From Donghicola eburneus (GTDB taxonomy: Bacteria; Pseudomonadota; Alphaproteobacteria; Rhodobacterales; Rhodobacteraceae), in NCBI RefSeq assembly GCF_900115865.1, contig NZ_FOXY01000011.1:1-64000 (forward strand): a stretch of 64,000 bases of DNA, given 5' to 3'. The notes under the pieces were generated by a model. It searched no databases. It had not been told where the DNA came from and worked only from the letters and a program-made list of their open reading frames with translations. This document shows positions 16,934 through 24,910 of the stretch, one piece after another. The position numbers and the translations under genes are program-made. Position 1 is the first letter of the stretch. Each line of letters starts with the position of its first letter.

Positions 16934-17953
16934 ATGACATCCATTTTGATGGGGGCGGCAACGCTCGCCCTGATGGCGGGTGCTGTGCATGCCGACAGCC
17001 ACAGCGCGGCCACTGCGGACAAACGTATTGCCTTGTCCAACAACTACGCGGGAAATTCGTGGCGTCAGGCCATGCTGCAAACCTACGAAGAGACGGCAGA
17101 GGCAGCAGTCGCTGACGGTGTGGTTGCGGCGGCGGATGCATTTACCACGTCAGAAAACCAAACAACCGAGCAAGCGGCGCAGATTCAGAACATGATCTTG
17201 CAGGGCTATGACGCCATTCTGCTGAACGCTGCGTCGCCCACCGCCCTGAATGGCGCGGTCAAAGAAGCCTGCGACGCGGGTGTGAAAGTCATCAGCTTTG
17301 ACAGCATCGTGACAGAGCCTTGTGCATGGCGGATCGCAGTTGATTTCGTTGAGATGGGTCGCCAAGAGGTGGATTATCTGGCCACCCGCCTGCCCGAGGG
17401 CGGCAACCTGCTGGAAATCCGCGGACTTGCGGGCGTATCTACGGATGATGCCATCAGCCAAGGCATCCACGAGGGCGTAGAAAAGCATTCGCAGTTCAAG
17501 ATCGTCGGGTCTGTCCACGGGGATTGGGCGCAGGATGTGGCCCAAAAAGCCGTCGCGGGCATTCTGCCCTCCCTCCCCGAAGTGGTGGGTGTCGTGACCC
17601 AAGGCGGAGACGGGTACGGCGCAGCCGAAGCCTTTGCCGCCGCGGGCCGCCCCACGCCGCTCATCATCCTTGGCAATCGTCAGGACGAGCTGAAGTGGTG
17701 GGCTGAGCAGCGGGATGCGAATGGATACGAGACTTTGTCCCTGTCGATCGCCCCGGGTGTGGCCTCGCTCGCGTTTTGGGTCGGTCAGCAGATTTTGGCT
17801 GGTGAAGATGTGCCCAAGGATCTGACCGTGCCCTTCCTGACCATCACCCAAGATGATCTGGACAGTGCGCTGGAAACCACGCCCGAAGGGTCTGTCGCGA
17901 ATGTCAGCTACACCCTTGAGGATGCTCAGGCTGTGATCGCAGGCGCGAAGTAA
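16934..17953 (+). CDS. Sugar ABC transporter substrate-binding protein (RbsB-like)
   Basis: 339 residues. GGGAGG precedes the ATG. A short signal peptide (MTSILMGAATLALMAGAVHA) is followed by a Peripla_BP_4 body: NNYAGNSWRQAMLQTYEE, IQNMILQGYDAILLNAASPT, CDAGVKVISFDS, GRQEVDYLATRLPEGGNLLE, IRGLAGVSTDD, VVTQGGDGYGAAEAF, and a GVASLAFWVGQQIL helix. It is the periplasmic sugar receptor of the following ATPase and two permeases. It is divergent from the two-component system. Sugar unknown. Confidence 0.9.
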   Translation: MTSILMGAATLALMAGAVHADSHSAATADKRIALSNNYAGNSWRQAMLQTYEETAEAAVADGVVAAADAFTTSENQTTEQAAQIQNMILQGYDAILLNAASPTALNGAVKEACDAGVKVISFDSIVTEPCAWRIAVDFVEMGRQEVDYLATRLPEGGNLLEIRGLAGVSTDDAISQGIHEGVEKHSQFKIVGSVHGDWAQDVAQKAVAGILPSLPEVVGVVTQGGDGYGAAEAFAAAGRPTPLIILGNRQDELKWWAEQRDANGYETLSLSIAPGVASLAFWVGQQILAGEDVPKDLTVPFLTITQDDLDSALETTPEGSVANVSYTLEDAQAVIAGAK

Positions 17954-17970
17954 ACGCCTTGAGGTGACTT

Positions 17971-17990
17971 GCCCTGCGTGCGAGCGGGGC
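17971..17990 (+). terminator. Intercistronic hairpin after the sugar-binding protein
   Basis: A 7-bp stem with one G-T pair (GCCCTGC/GCGGGGC), a 6-nt loop and no T-run. It is probably an mRNA-processing or stability hairpin between receptor and ATPase genes. Confidence 0.45.
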
Positions 17991-18022
17991 AGGGGCCGCA
18001 ATCGCGGACGATCGGAGAATTC

Positions 18023-19432
18023 ATGTCAGATTTGGAACGGACCCCCGTCGTGGCCTTGCGCGACGCGGCAAAACACTTTGGCCCGGTCAAGGCGCTGAAC
18101 GGCGTGTCCTTGTCAGTGGCCCCGGGCGAGTGCCTCGGGCTTGTGGGGCACAACGGCGCGGGGAAATCGACGCTGGTGAACTTGGTGAACGGGACGTTCC
18201 CCGCGTCTGCGGGTGAAGTTACATTCCCGGACGGTACCGAAGGCGTGCGCTCGGTATTTCAAGAGCTGTCGCTCTGTCCCAATTTGTCTGTGGCCGAGAA
18301 CCTGTCGATTGCGCATCCCGATCTAAAGGGCTTTGGCTGGCGCGGTCCCGCGCGGGCTGAAATTCTGGCAAGCCTTGATCAGGTGTTCCCCAATCATGGA
18401 ATTGACCCCGATACAGAAGTAGATCAGCTGACGATTGCAGAGCGACAAATGGTCGAGATCGCCATCGGCTTTGCTCCACGTGGTGGGGTGGCAAGGCTGG
18501 TTATTTTGGACGAACCCACGTCATCCTTGGACGAAGGAATCGCGCGCCAACTGCTGTCCCATGTCAAAGCGTTTTGTGCTGCTGGTGGGGCGGTAATCTT
18601 TATTTCCCACATGTTGGGTGAGATTTTTGATGTGTCCTCGCGGATCGTTGTTTTGAAAGACGGACTGGTCGTCGCGGACCGCCCTGCTGCGGAGTTTGAC
18701 CGCCAAGGTTTGGTCGACGCGATGGGGCATGTCGCCGCCGAAGGCCCTCAGACAGAGACGACCCGCGCCGCCCTCGGCGAGGTTGTGATCCGCGCCGAAG
18801 GACTGGAAGCGCGGCGCGGCGAGATTGTGGGATTGTCAGGATTGGCAGGACACGGTCAAGCTGCCGCTTTGGCGCGGCTCTATCTGGCACAAACCTCGGA
18901 TTGGCGGGCAGGGCGTGGAATTCGCGCTGTGTTTGTTGCCGGAGACCGCCCCCGCGACGGGGTGCTGCCGCTCTGGTCAATTCTGCGGAACATGTCGGTA
19001 TCGGTACTCGGGCGCGATGCCAAAAGTGGTTTGGTCGATACAGGGGCCGAGAGACGCTTGGCCGAGGATTGGAAAAAGCGGATCGGTATTCGGACCAGCG
19101 ATTTGACGAATCCGATCTTGTCCCTATCTGGCGGCAACCAGCAAAAGGTGCTCTTTGCACGCGCTTTGGCCTCTGATGCGACCGTTATCGTGATGGACGA
19201 CCCCATGCGCGGCGTCGATGTGGGCACGAAACAGGATGTCTACGCCATTGTCCGAGCCGAAGCGGCCAAGGGCCGGACTTTTCTGTGGTACTCGACCGAG
19301 ACCGAGGAAGTCTGCCAATGCGATCGCGTGTTCGTTTTCCGAAACGGCGAAATCAGCGCCGAACTGACCGGAGACGAGATCACTGAAGAAAAGATCCTCG
19401 AAGCATCCTTTGAAATGCAGGAGGCGTCGTGA
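18023..19432 (+). CDS. Sugar ABC transporter ATP-binding protein (RbsA/XylG-like)
   Basis: 469 residues from the ATG at 18023 (CGGAGAATTC upstream). Two ABC modules are present. The first has Walker A GHNGAGKST, Walker B LVILDEPTSSLD and a divergent signature (LTIAERQMVEIA). The second has a degenerate Walker A (GLSGLAGHGQ) but an intact signature LSGGNQQKV and Walker B VIVMDDPMRGVDVG. This one-active-site arrangement is normal for CUT2 sugar ATPases. It overlaps the permease gene by ATGA-type coupling (19429-19432). Confidence 0.93.
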   Translation: MSDLERTPVVALRDAAKHFGPVKALNGVSLSVAPGECLGLVGHNGAGKSTLVNLVNGTFPASAGEVTFPDGTEGVRSVFQELSLCPNLSVAENLSIAHPDLKGFGWRGPARAEILASLDQVFPNHGIDPDTEVDQLTIAERQMVEIAIGFAPRGGVARLVILDEPTSSLDEGIARQLLSHVKAFCAAGGAVIFISHMLGEIFDVSSRIVVLKDGLVVADRPAAEFDRQGLVDAMGHVAAEGPQTETTRAALGEVVIRAEGLEARRGEIVGLSGLAGHGQAAALARLYLAQTSDWRAGRGIRAVFVAGDRPRDGVLPLWSILRNMSVSVLGRDAKSGLVDTGAERRLAEDWKKRIGIRTSDLTNPILSLSGGNQQKVLFARALASDATVIVMDDPMRGVDVGTKQDVYAIVRAEAAKGRTFLWYSTETEEVCQCDRVFVFRNGEISAELTGDEITEEKILEASFEMQEAS

Positions 19433-20355
19433 TGTTGGCGCGATACCGTATTCTGTTGCCCGTCATTTCTCTGGCGTTGCTGCTGTGTCTGACTTTCTGG
19501 ATGCAGCCACGCGCCATGAGCTATTTCGGGCTAAATCTGCTGTTCAATCTGGCGGTGCCGATCGCACTGGCGACCATCGCGCAGATGATGATTATCATGG
19601 TGAACGACATCGACTTGTCGTTGGGGGCGTTTGTCAGTTTGGTCGCGTGCGTGACCGCGACGTGGCTGAACGATGCGCCGCTGATCGGGGTGTTGATCCT
19701 ACTGGCGCTGATCGCGAGCTATGCCGCGATGGGTGCCGTCATCCATACGCTGGAACTCCCCGCGATTGTGGTGACGCTCGGGATGTCCTTTGTCTGGGGC
19801 GGGCTGGCGCTGTTTCTGCTGCCGACGCCGGGCGGAGCGTCTCCGGGATGGATCCGAGCCTTGATGACGGTCAAGCCACCACTGATCCCGATGGCTGTAG
19901 TCGCCGCGATCCTGATCGCCGCGCTGACCCATATTCTGGTGATCCGGTCCAAGATCGGCACGGTACTGCGCGGGATAGGCGGTAACACGCGCTCCATCGC
20001 GCGGGCGGGATGGAACGTGACCGCGTTAAAGGCGACGGCTTATGGCCTGTCAGGGCTGTTCGGTGTTCTAGCAGGAATGGCATTGGTCGGACTGACGACC
20101 TCTGCGGATGCCAATATCGCGCTGCGTTACACGCTTTTGTCGATTGCGGGTGTGATCCTTGGGGGCGGTGAGTTTACGGGCGGAAAGGTATCTCCTGTCG
20201 GTGCTGTAATCGGCGCGCTGACCCTGACGCTGGCTGCCTCTTTCCTATCCTTTCTCAGGCTGTCGCCAGACTGGCAGATCGGAGCACAGGGCGCGATCCT
20301 GATCCTTGTTCTGACCGCGCGCCTGCTGTTTTCGCGCAAGGGGGCTGCAACATGA
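19429..20355 (+). CDS. Sugar ABC transporter permease (first)
   Basis: 308 residues with 8-10 hydrophobic helices. The BPD_transp_2 pattern is clear: MMIIMVNDIDLSLGAFVSL, LPAIVVTLGMSFVWGG, GNTRSIARAGWN, ATAYGLSGLFGVLAGMAL, AGVILGGGEFTGGKVSPVGA. It is half of the inner-membrane channel of the sugar transporter. Its start overlaps the ATPase stop and its stop overlaps the next permease start, both by 4 bp. Confidence 0.93.
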   Translation: MMLARYRILLPVISLALLLCLTFWMQPRAMSYFGLNLLFNLAVPIALATIAQMMIIMVNDIDLSLGAFVSLVACVTATWLNDAPLIGVLILLALIASYAAMGAVIHTLELPAIVVTLGMSFVWGGLALFLLPTPGGASPGWIRALMTVKPPLIPMAVVAAILIAALTHILVIRSKIGTVLRGIGGNTRSIARAGWNVTALKATAYGLSGLFGVLAGMALVGLTTSADANIALRYTLLSIAGVILGGGEFTGGKVSPVGAVIGALTLTLAASFLSFLRLSPDWQIGAQGAILILVLTARLLFSRKGAAT

Positions 20356-21281
20356 CCATGAGACCTTGGGTTTGGGCGTGGGCTGCGGCCGGATTGGCCT
20401 TTGTCATCACTCTGATGTTGACCTCGGGGCGGGGTGCCGGAGAGCTGGCGTATGCCGCTTTGTCCTTCGGAGCTTTCGCCGCGATCGTCGGACTGGGACA
20501 AATGCTGGTCATCACATTGGGGCCGGGTAATGTGGATCTGTCGATCCCTGCGTGCATGACACTGTCGGGCACACTGGCGCTGAAGACGATGGGTTCGGAC
20601 CCGAATACTGCGCTTCTTGGGCTGGTTGTGGCTTTGGCTACTGGTTTTGGCGTCGGCTGCGTGAATTTCCTGCTGATCTGGCTGCTGCGTTTGCCGCCCA
20701 TCATCGCAACTCTTGCGGCCTCGCTGATTTATCAATCGCTCGCCATCTGGTCCAATCGTGGCCTGCGGATCAAACCGCCCGAAGGTCTTGCCGATTTCGC
20801 CACGGGCCGCTTTGTCGGGGTGCCGAATGTGGCTTGGGTCGCACTGATCCTCGCTGTCATCGTCTGGGTGACCCTAGAGCGCGCGGTCTGGGGCCGATGG
20901 CTGCTGGCATCCGGTCAGAACGCCCGTGCGGCTCGCTTGGCTGGCATTCCGGTCGAGGCTGTGCGTGCCGCGACCTACCTGTCCGTTTCGGTTTTCGCAG
21001 CCCTCGCAGGCTACTTGCTGGCCAGCTTTTCTGGGGGTGCCGCGCTCAATATGGGGGCCGAATACCTGCTGACCTCAATCGCTGTGGTCGTTATCGGCGG
21101 GTCATCTATCGCAGGCGGGAATTCAAACGTCCCGGGCGTGATCGGCGCAGCGCTGTTCATGTTCCTCGTGGTGTCCATGCTGAACAGCTACGGCGCTGGG
21201 GCAGGTATCAAGAGCGTCCTGACCGGCACCATCATCATTGCAATCGTCATCGCAGCCAGCACTCGGAGGAGCCGCCAATGA
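20352..21281 (+). CDS. Sugar ABC transporter permease (second)
   Basis: 309 residues, the same family as the preceding permease: GLGQMLVITLGPGNVDLSIP, PPIIATLAASLIYQSLAI, GQNARAARLAGIPVEAVRAA, FAALAGYLLASFSGGA, IAVVVIGGSSIAGG. The two-permease layout suggests a heterodimeric channel. The stop overlaps the lactonase gene by 4 bp, so all five genes from 16934 on form one coupled operon. Confidence 0.93.
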   Translation: MTMRPWVWAWAAAGLAFVITLMLTSGRGAGELAYAALSFGAFAAIVGLGQMLVITLGPGNVDLSIPACMTLSGTLALKTMGSDPNTALLGLVVALATGFGVGCVNFLLIWLLRLPPIIATLAASLIYQSLAIWSNRGLRIKPPEGLADFATGRFVGVPNVAWVALILAVIVWVTLERAVWGRWLLASGQNARAARLAGIPVEAVRAATYLSVSVFAALAGYLLASFSGGAALNMGAEYLLTSIAVVVIGGSSIAGGNSNVPGVIGAALFMFLVVSMLNSYGAGAGIKSVLTGTIIIAIVIAASTRRSRQ

Positions 21282-22213
21282 TCACCCTTCCCCCGCATCT
21301 TGAGGTCCATGATGACCGGTTTCGCGCTTTGACGCACCCTATCTCTCAGTTGGAGCGGATTGCCCAAGGTTTCACATGGACCGAAGGGCCGGTCTGGTTT
21401 GGCGACCGCGACGTCTTGCTGTTTTCCGACATCCCCTCGCGCCGGATCATGCAGTGGTCCGAGACGACGGGCGTATCCCTTTACCGCGCCGAGTCCGGCT
21501 TCAACAATGGCAATACCCGCGACCGCCAAGGTCGCCTGATCGGTTGCCGCCACGGCGCGCGGGATGTGGTGCGGACAGAATACGACGGCTCAATCACAGT
21601 CTTGGCTGACCAATTCGAGGGTAAACGCCTGAACTCCCCGAATGACGTGGTGGTGTCTTCGGACGGTGTGATCTGGTTCACTGACCCGACCTACGGCATC
21701 ATCTCAGATTTCGAGGGCTATCGCGCCACACCAGTACAACCCACCCAAAACGTGTATCGGTTGTCGCCCGAGGGCGCGCTAACCATTGCGGTCAGTGACT
21801 TCACACAGCCCAATGGTCTGTGCTTTTCGCCAGACGAAACGATCCTATACATCGCCGAGAGTGGGTCCAGCCACGATGACTCAGTGGCCTCCGTAATCCG
21901 TCAATTCAAGGTTGAAGGTGGGGTGCTAATCGACGAAGGCGTCTTTGCCACCATCGACCAAGGCTTGCCCGATGGCATGCGCTGCGATGCGGCCGGCAAC
22001 CTCTGGTCCTCAGCTGCGGACGGCGTCCATTGCTTTGCCCCCGATGGTACGCTTTTGGGAAAGATATTGGTGCCGGAAATCGTGTCGAACCTATGTTTCG
22101 GCGGGCCGGACGGTCGGCGAATGTTCATTACCGGGACGACGTCTGTCTATCGCGTTTTTGTCGATACAGAAGGTGCGGAGAGTTGGACGCGGGGGCGGAT
22201 GAGCCGATGCTAG
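21278..22213 (+). CDS. SMP-30/gluconolactonase-like lactonase
   Basis: 311 residues from the ATG at 21278 (CGGAGGAGCC upstream). It is a six-bladed propeller of the SMP-30/LRE family: FTWTEGPVWFGDRDVLLFSD (metal Glu), LIGCRHGARDVVR, RLNSPNDVVVSSDGVIWFTD (metal Asn), QPNGLCFSPDETILYIAESG (Asp), LPDGMRCDAAGNLWSSAADG. It probably hydrolyses a sugar lactone made from the sugar imported by this operon, in the cytoplasm (no signal peptide). The matching sugar dehydrogenase is not next to it. Confidence 0.9.
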   Translation: MITLPPHLEVHDDRFRALTHPISQLERIAQGFTWTEGPVWFGDRDVLLFSDIPSRRIMQWSETTGVSLYRAESGFNNGNTRDRQGRLIGCRHGARDVVRTEYDGSITVLADQFEGKRLNSPNDVVVSSDGVIWFTDPTYGIISDFEGYRATPVQPTQNVYRLSPEGALTIAVSDFTQPNGLCFSPDETILYIAESGSSHDDSVASVIRQFKVEGGVLIDEGVFATIDQGLPDGMRCDAAGNLWSSAADGVHCFAPDGTLLGKILVPEIVSNLCFGGPDGRRMFITGTTSVYRVFVDTEGAESWTRGRMSRC

Positions 22214-22292
22214 CTCTGTGTGCTCAATGTTGTCGCCTCGGTAAGTGAGATGCCGCTTTAAGGTGCATGGAGACATAGGCGACACTCCGATT

Positions 22293-22573
22293 ATGGGGAT
22301 GAGGAGTACCACATTGACTGATCGTTATGTACCTGTCGGCCAGGATGTTCGCATAGAGCCTAAGGACGGCGCTGCGCAAAGTCCCTTGGGACTACCGACG
22401 CTTGCCAATGGGAACCTCATATCAATATGGAAAAGAGTAAGCGACAACGAAGCTGGTACGACATACTATAGTCAGTTGGCTCTGATGATGTGATAACGCA
22501 CGGAGGAGCTTCGGTTCTGACTCTTGTAATCAACGCTACAGCCGATTTGAACGCGGGCGATTTCATCTTTTAA
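22293..22573 (+). pseudogene. Remnant of an RTX/haemolysin-type protein
   Basis: The first frame reads TTLTDRYVPVGQDVRI ... GLPTLANGNLISIWKRV ... YYSQLALMM and stops at 22493. From 22475 the frame two bases over reads VGSDDVITHGGASVLTLVIN, then a short tail ending DLNAGDFIF at the stop 22571-22573. The opening looks like the 'LxxGNxxxxW' strands of large Ca2+-binding secreted proteins. The 'GSDD' and 'xxDFIF' parts look like their C-terminus. I read this as a gene reduced by a large deletion plus a frameshift. The beginning resembles the starts of large repeat proteins, but no homology search was possible. Confidence 0.4.
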
Positions 22574-22790
22574 GAGCACTTGCCTGAAATGGGCCTGTTG
22601 TCTTAAGCATGTCGCTTCTTTCGCTTCGGAGCCCGATAGTTTAAACTGAATCTATGGAGATCCCATTATCGATGGGATTGCCCGCCAACGAAGCAGGCGT
22701 TCGCGCGATTTTTATAGCTGAATTATTTCTGTGCGACTTAATCCGCGCGAGACCCAGAAAACCGCACCTCACCACAGGGGGGAGGTAATT

Positions 22791-24404
22791 TCAAGTAGAA
22801 ATAAAGAACGGACCTCGCTCATCTATTGCTACTTTCGTGACGGAATATGGCATTAAATTTTCTTCCGCAACTCGGCGCTCAATTTCATCAAGCGCCGTGC
22901 CTGGGTTGTTAAATGGAACACCCTCCAGCTGCCAAGGAGCATATTGCCACCACCGAATCCGAAGGAATCTCTTGCGTAAACTTTCATCAAAACGATATCT
23001 GATAAGTTTTGCCGGAACGCCGCCAACAATTGCAAAGGGTGGGACGTCTTTTGTTACCACAGCGTTGGCGCCGATGACTGCACCGTCACCGATTGTGACA
23101 CCCGCAGTCACTTTAACTCCGTTTCCAATCCAAACATCATTTCCGATGGTGGTCACTCGGCTTAAGTCGCGTGTCGCTTGCCGTGATAATGCGGGATCTG
23201 GGGAGGTCTCTTCGTATTCTTTTTTGAACGGGAAAAATTGACCGGATTTCAATTTGAACGTCTGCTGAAATTGAAACGGACTTGTCGAAAGCCAAGTCAT
23301 TGTATGATTGAACTGTCCAATGTTAACCCCACGTGCAATTGAGCAATATCTCCCGATGTGTGTTGCATAAGCGTCGCCTGACACGGAGTAGGAGAATGCT
23401 CCCATAGAGCATTCACCATGCATAGCCATGTCTGAAAGTCGCAGTGGTGGCTCACCTTGAAAACGGGGACCCATGATGTTTACCGCCCTCTCTGAGGCGT
23501 CAATGCCATATTCAATGAGGCCAAGTCGTCGCTCTCGGGGCTTCATAACTTTTGCATTCCTTCGAGCTTCTGCCTGCCGGGAATCGCGGCACCAAAGACG
23601 CAATCTTTCCGTTTCTTCGTCCCAGCTTTGTAAATCGCGACCCAGAATACCCTTGAGAAAGGCTATATCATGCTCATAGGCATCGAGAAGAAACTCTATA
23701 TCTTCAACCCCAATCGGTGTCGGGTGCCCCTTCACAGAGATGCTACCCAAATCCATAGCTCGCTTGACACCAGAATTTGATGACTTTGTCAGACTCTGAG
23801 GCGTGAAGCTTTCATCCACTTCTAGAAATCTACAAATTTTTCTGAATCCGTTGTATGGATCTTTTGCGATGTCATCCTCGAAAATAAGAACTTCGATACG
23901 TTCTAGGCCAACTTTCTGAACCCAGTGATAAAGATGTGATCCATAGAAACCAATATCGAGGATACCAAGCCTTTCCGACGCGGCACGTAGACCCTGATCT
24001 GCTGGGATACGGTTGCGTTTGACATGGTGGCCAAAAGCAGAAATTGCACGCCAAACAGGATGTCTCAATGAGACAATGAAGTCGACGTTTGTTCCAAGAA
24101 TGCTTTTTACTGCACCAGGAATATCTGGGTTATGGCTCTCCGGTGGCTGTGATATTGAGCGTGCACGATCTGTTGTCCAAAAATAGCCAGGAGTCTTTTC
24201 TCCTACACGTTTATATGTGTCAGCATCTGAAAAGTGCTGCTCGTAGCCGCGCAGTATTTCAGCATCTTTAAAATTTGGTTTGTTGAAGTAGAGCAGTTCC
24301 ACGGCTTCGGGCATGAATACTTCCGGGTGCTCTTTGAGGCAGTCATAAATCCAAGTCGACCCTGCTTTTTGGGCACCTAGGACGAGGAAATCGGGAAGTT
24401 TCAT
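22791..24404 (-). CDS. Sulfotransferase fused to a hexapeptide-repeat acyltransferase
   Basis: About 537 residues from the ATG at 24404 ([20 protein letters not shown]); an earlier in-frame start at 24479 would add 25 residues. The N-terminal half is a PAPS-dependent sulfotransferase: 5'-phosphosulfate loop [37 protein letters not shown] (3'-phosphate Arg/Ser). The C-terminal half (from about residue 310) is a left-handed beta-helix acetyltransferase of the CatB/xenobiotic type: [71 protein letters not shown]. One polypeptide may thus both sulfate and acetylate a polysaccharide residue. It is the last gene of the minus-strand polysaccharide cluster. Confidence 0.85.
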   Translation of the reverse strand: MKLPDFLVLGAQKAGSTWIYDCLKEHPEVFMPEAVELLYFNKPNFKDAEILRGYEQHFSDADTYKRVGEKTPGYFWTTDRARSISQPPESHNPDIPGAVKSILGTNVDFIVSLRHPVWRAISAFGHHVKRNRIPADQGLRAASERLGILDIGFYGSHLYHWVQKVGLERIEVLIFEDDIAKDPYNGFRKICRFLEVDESFTPQSLTKSSNSGVKRAMDLGSISVKGHPTPIGVEDIEFLLDAYEHDIAFLKGILGRDLQSWDEETERLRLWCRDSRQAEARRNAKVMKPRERRLGLIEYGIDASERAVNIMGPRFQGEPPLRLSDMAMHGECSMGAFSYSVSGDAYATHIGRYCSIARGVNIGQFNHTMTWLSTSPFQFQQTFKLKSGQFFPFKKEYEETSPDPALSRQATRDLSRVTTIGNDVWIGNGVKVTAGVTIGDGAVIGANAVVTKDVPPFAIVGGVPAKLIRYRFDESLRKRFLRIRWWQYAPWQLEGVPFNNPGTALDEIERRVAEENLMPYSVTKVAIDERGPFFIST

Positions 24405-24910
24405 GGTACTAACCTTTGATCTGGTTGCTGTCACAGGTGTTTTTGGTTGCTCGTTTGGCCGAGGCGCCACAAGCGCCAAGTGCTGGCCTCAGCATGCTGT
24501 TTCGGATTGTCAATTATTTCAATCCTTTGGCTAGCTTTCAGCTATCAATACCTATCCGAGGTCTAGTTTCAATCCAATTCTGCGGTTTAAGAGTGGCTTC
24601 TGTCTAAGACTTACCTGATGCCCTTCTGCCGATGCGCATCTATCAGCATTATAGGGGGCGGTTACAGCATGCAGAGCTGCATGGTGTGCGTACAGTGATT
24701 TTAAGGTTATCATTCCGCCTTGAATATTGGCTCGCGACCAATCCAGCCACACAGTTTCTACGATAACTCGGCAGGCTCAATCTTTTTGTCCAGTACGTCT
24801 TGCTAGTCTTCCTATGCAATCACCACCGGGCCTCAGCCTCAAGAAAAAAGCGCAGCTATTCCTCGAAAGACCACAACCAACGGATGATCTCTGAGCCAGC
24901 CTCTATTTTT
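24405..24910. other. Non-coding spacer inside the polysaccharide cluster
   Basis: About 500 bp between two minus-strand genes. No open frame with plausible protein character, no T-run terminator and no clear repeat was seen. Base composition is visibly more AT-rich than the flanking catabolic regions. Confidence 0.5.

Noticed and set aside
20552-21277. Long N-terminal extension of the lactonase frame into the permease gene
   Set aside because: The lactonase start at 21278 has a good ribosome-binding site and 4-bp coupling. The extension is an out-of-frame reading of the permease.
22660-22678. Hairpin ATCCCAT-TATCG-ATGGGAT as a terminator
   Set aside because: Only a 7-bp stem with no T-run, about 90 bp downstream of a pseudogene; too weak to call.
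24480-24910. Possible small gene or IS remnant in the spacer
   Set aside because: No inverted repeat ends, transposase-like frame or protein-like open frame could be found.
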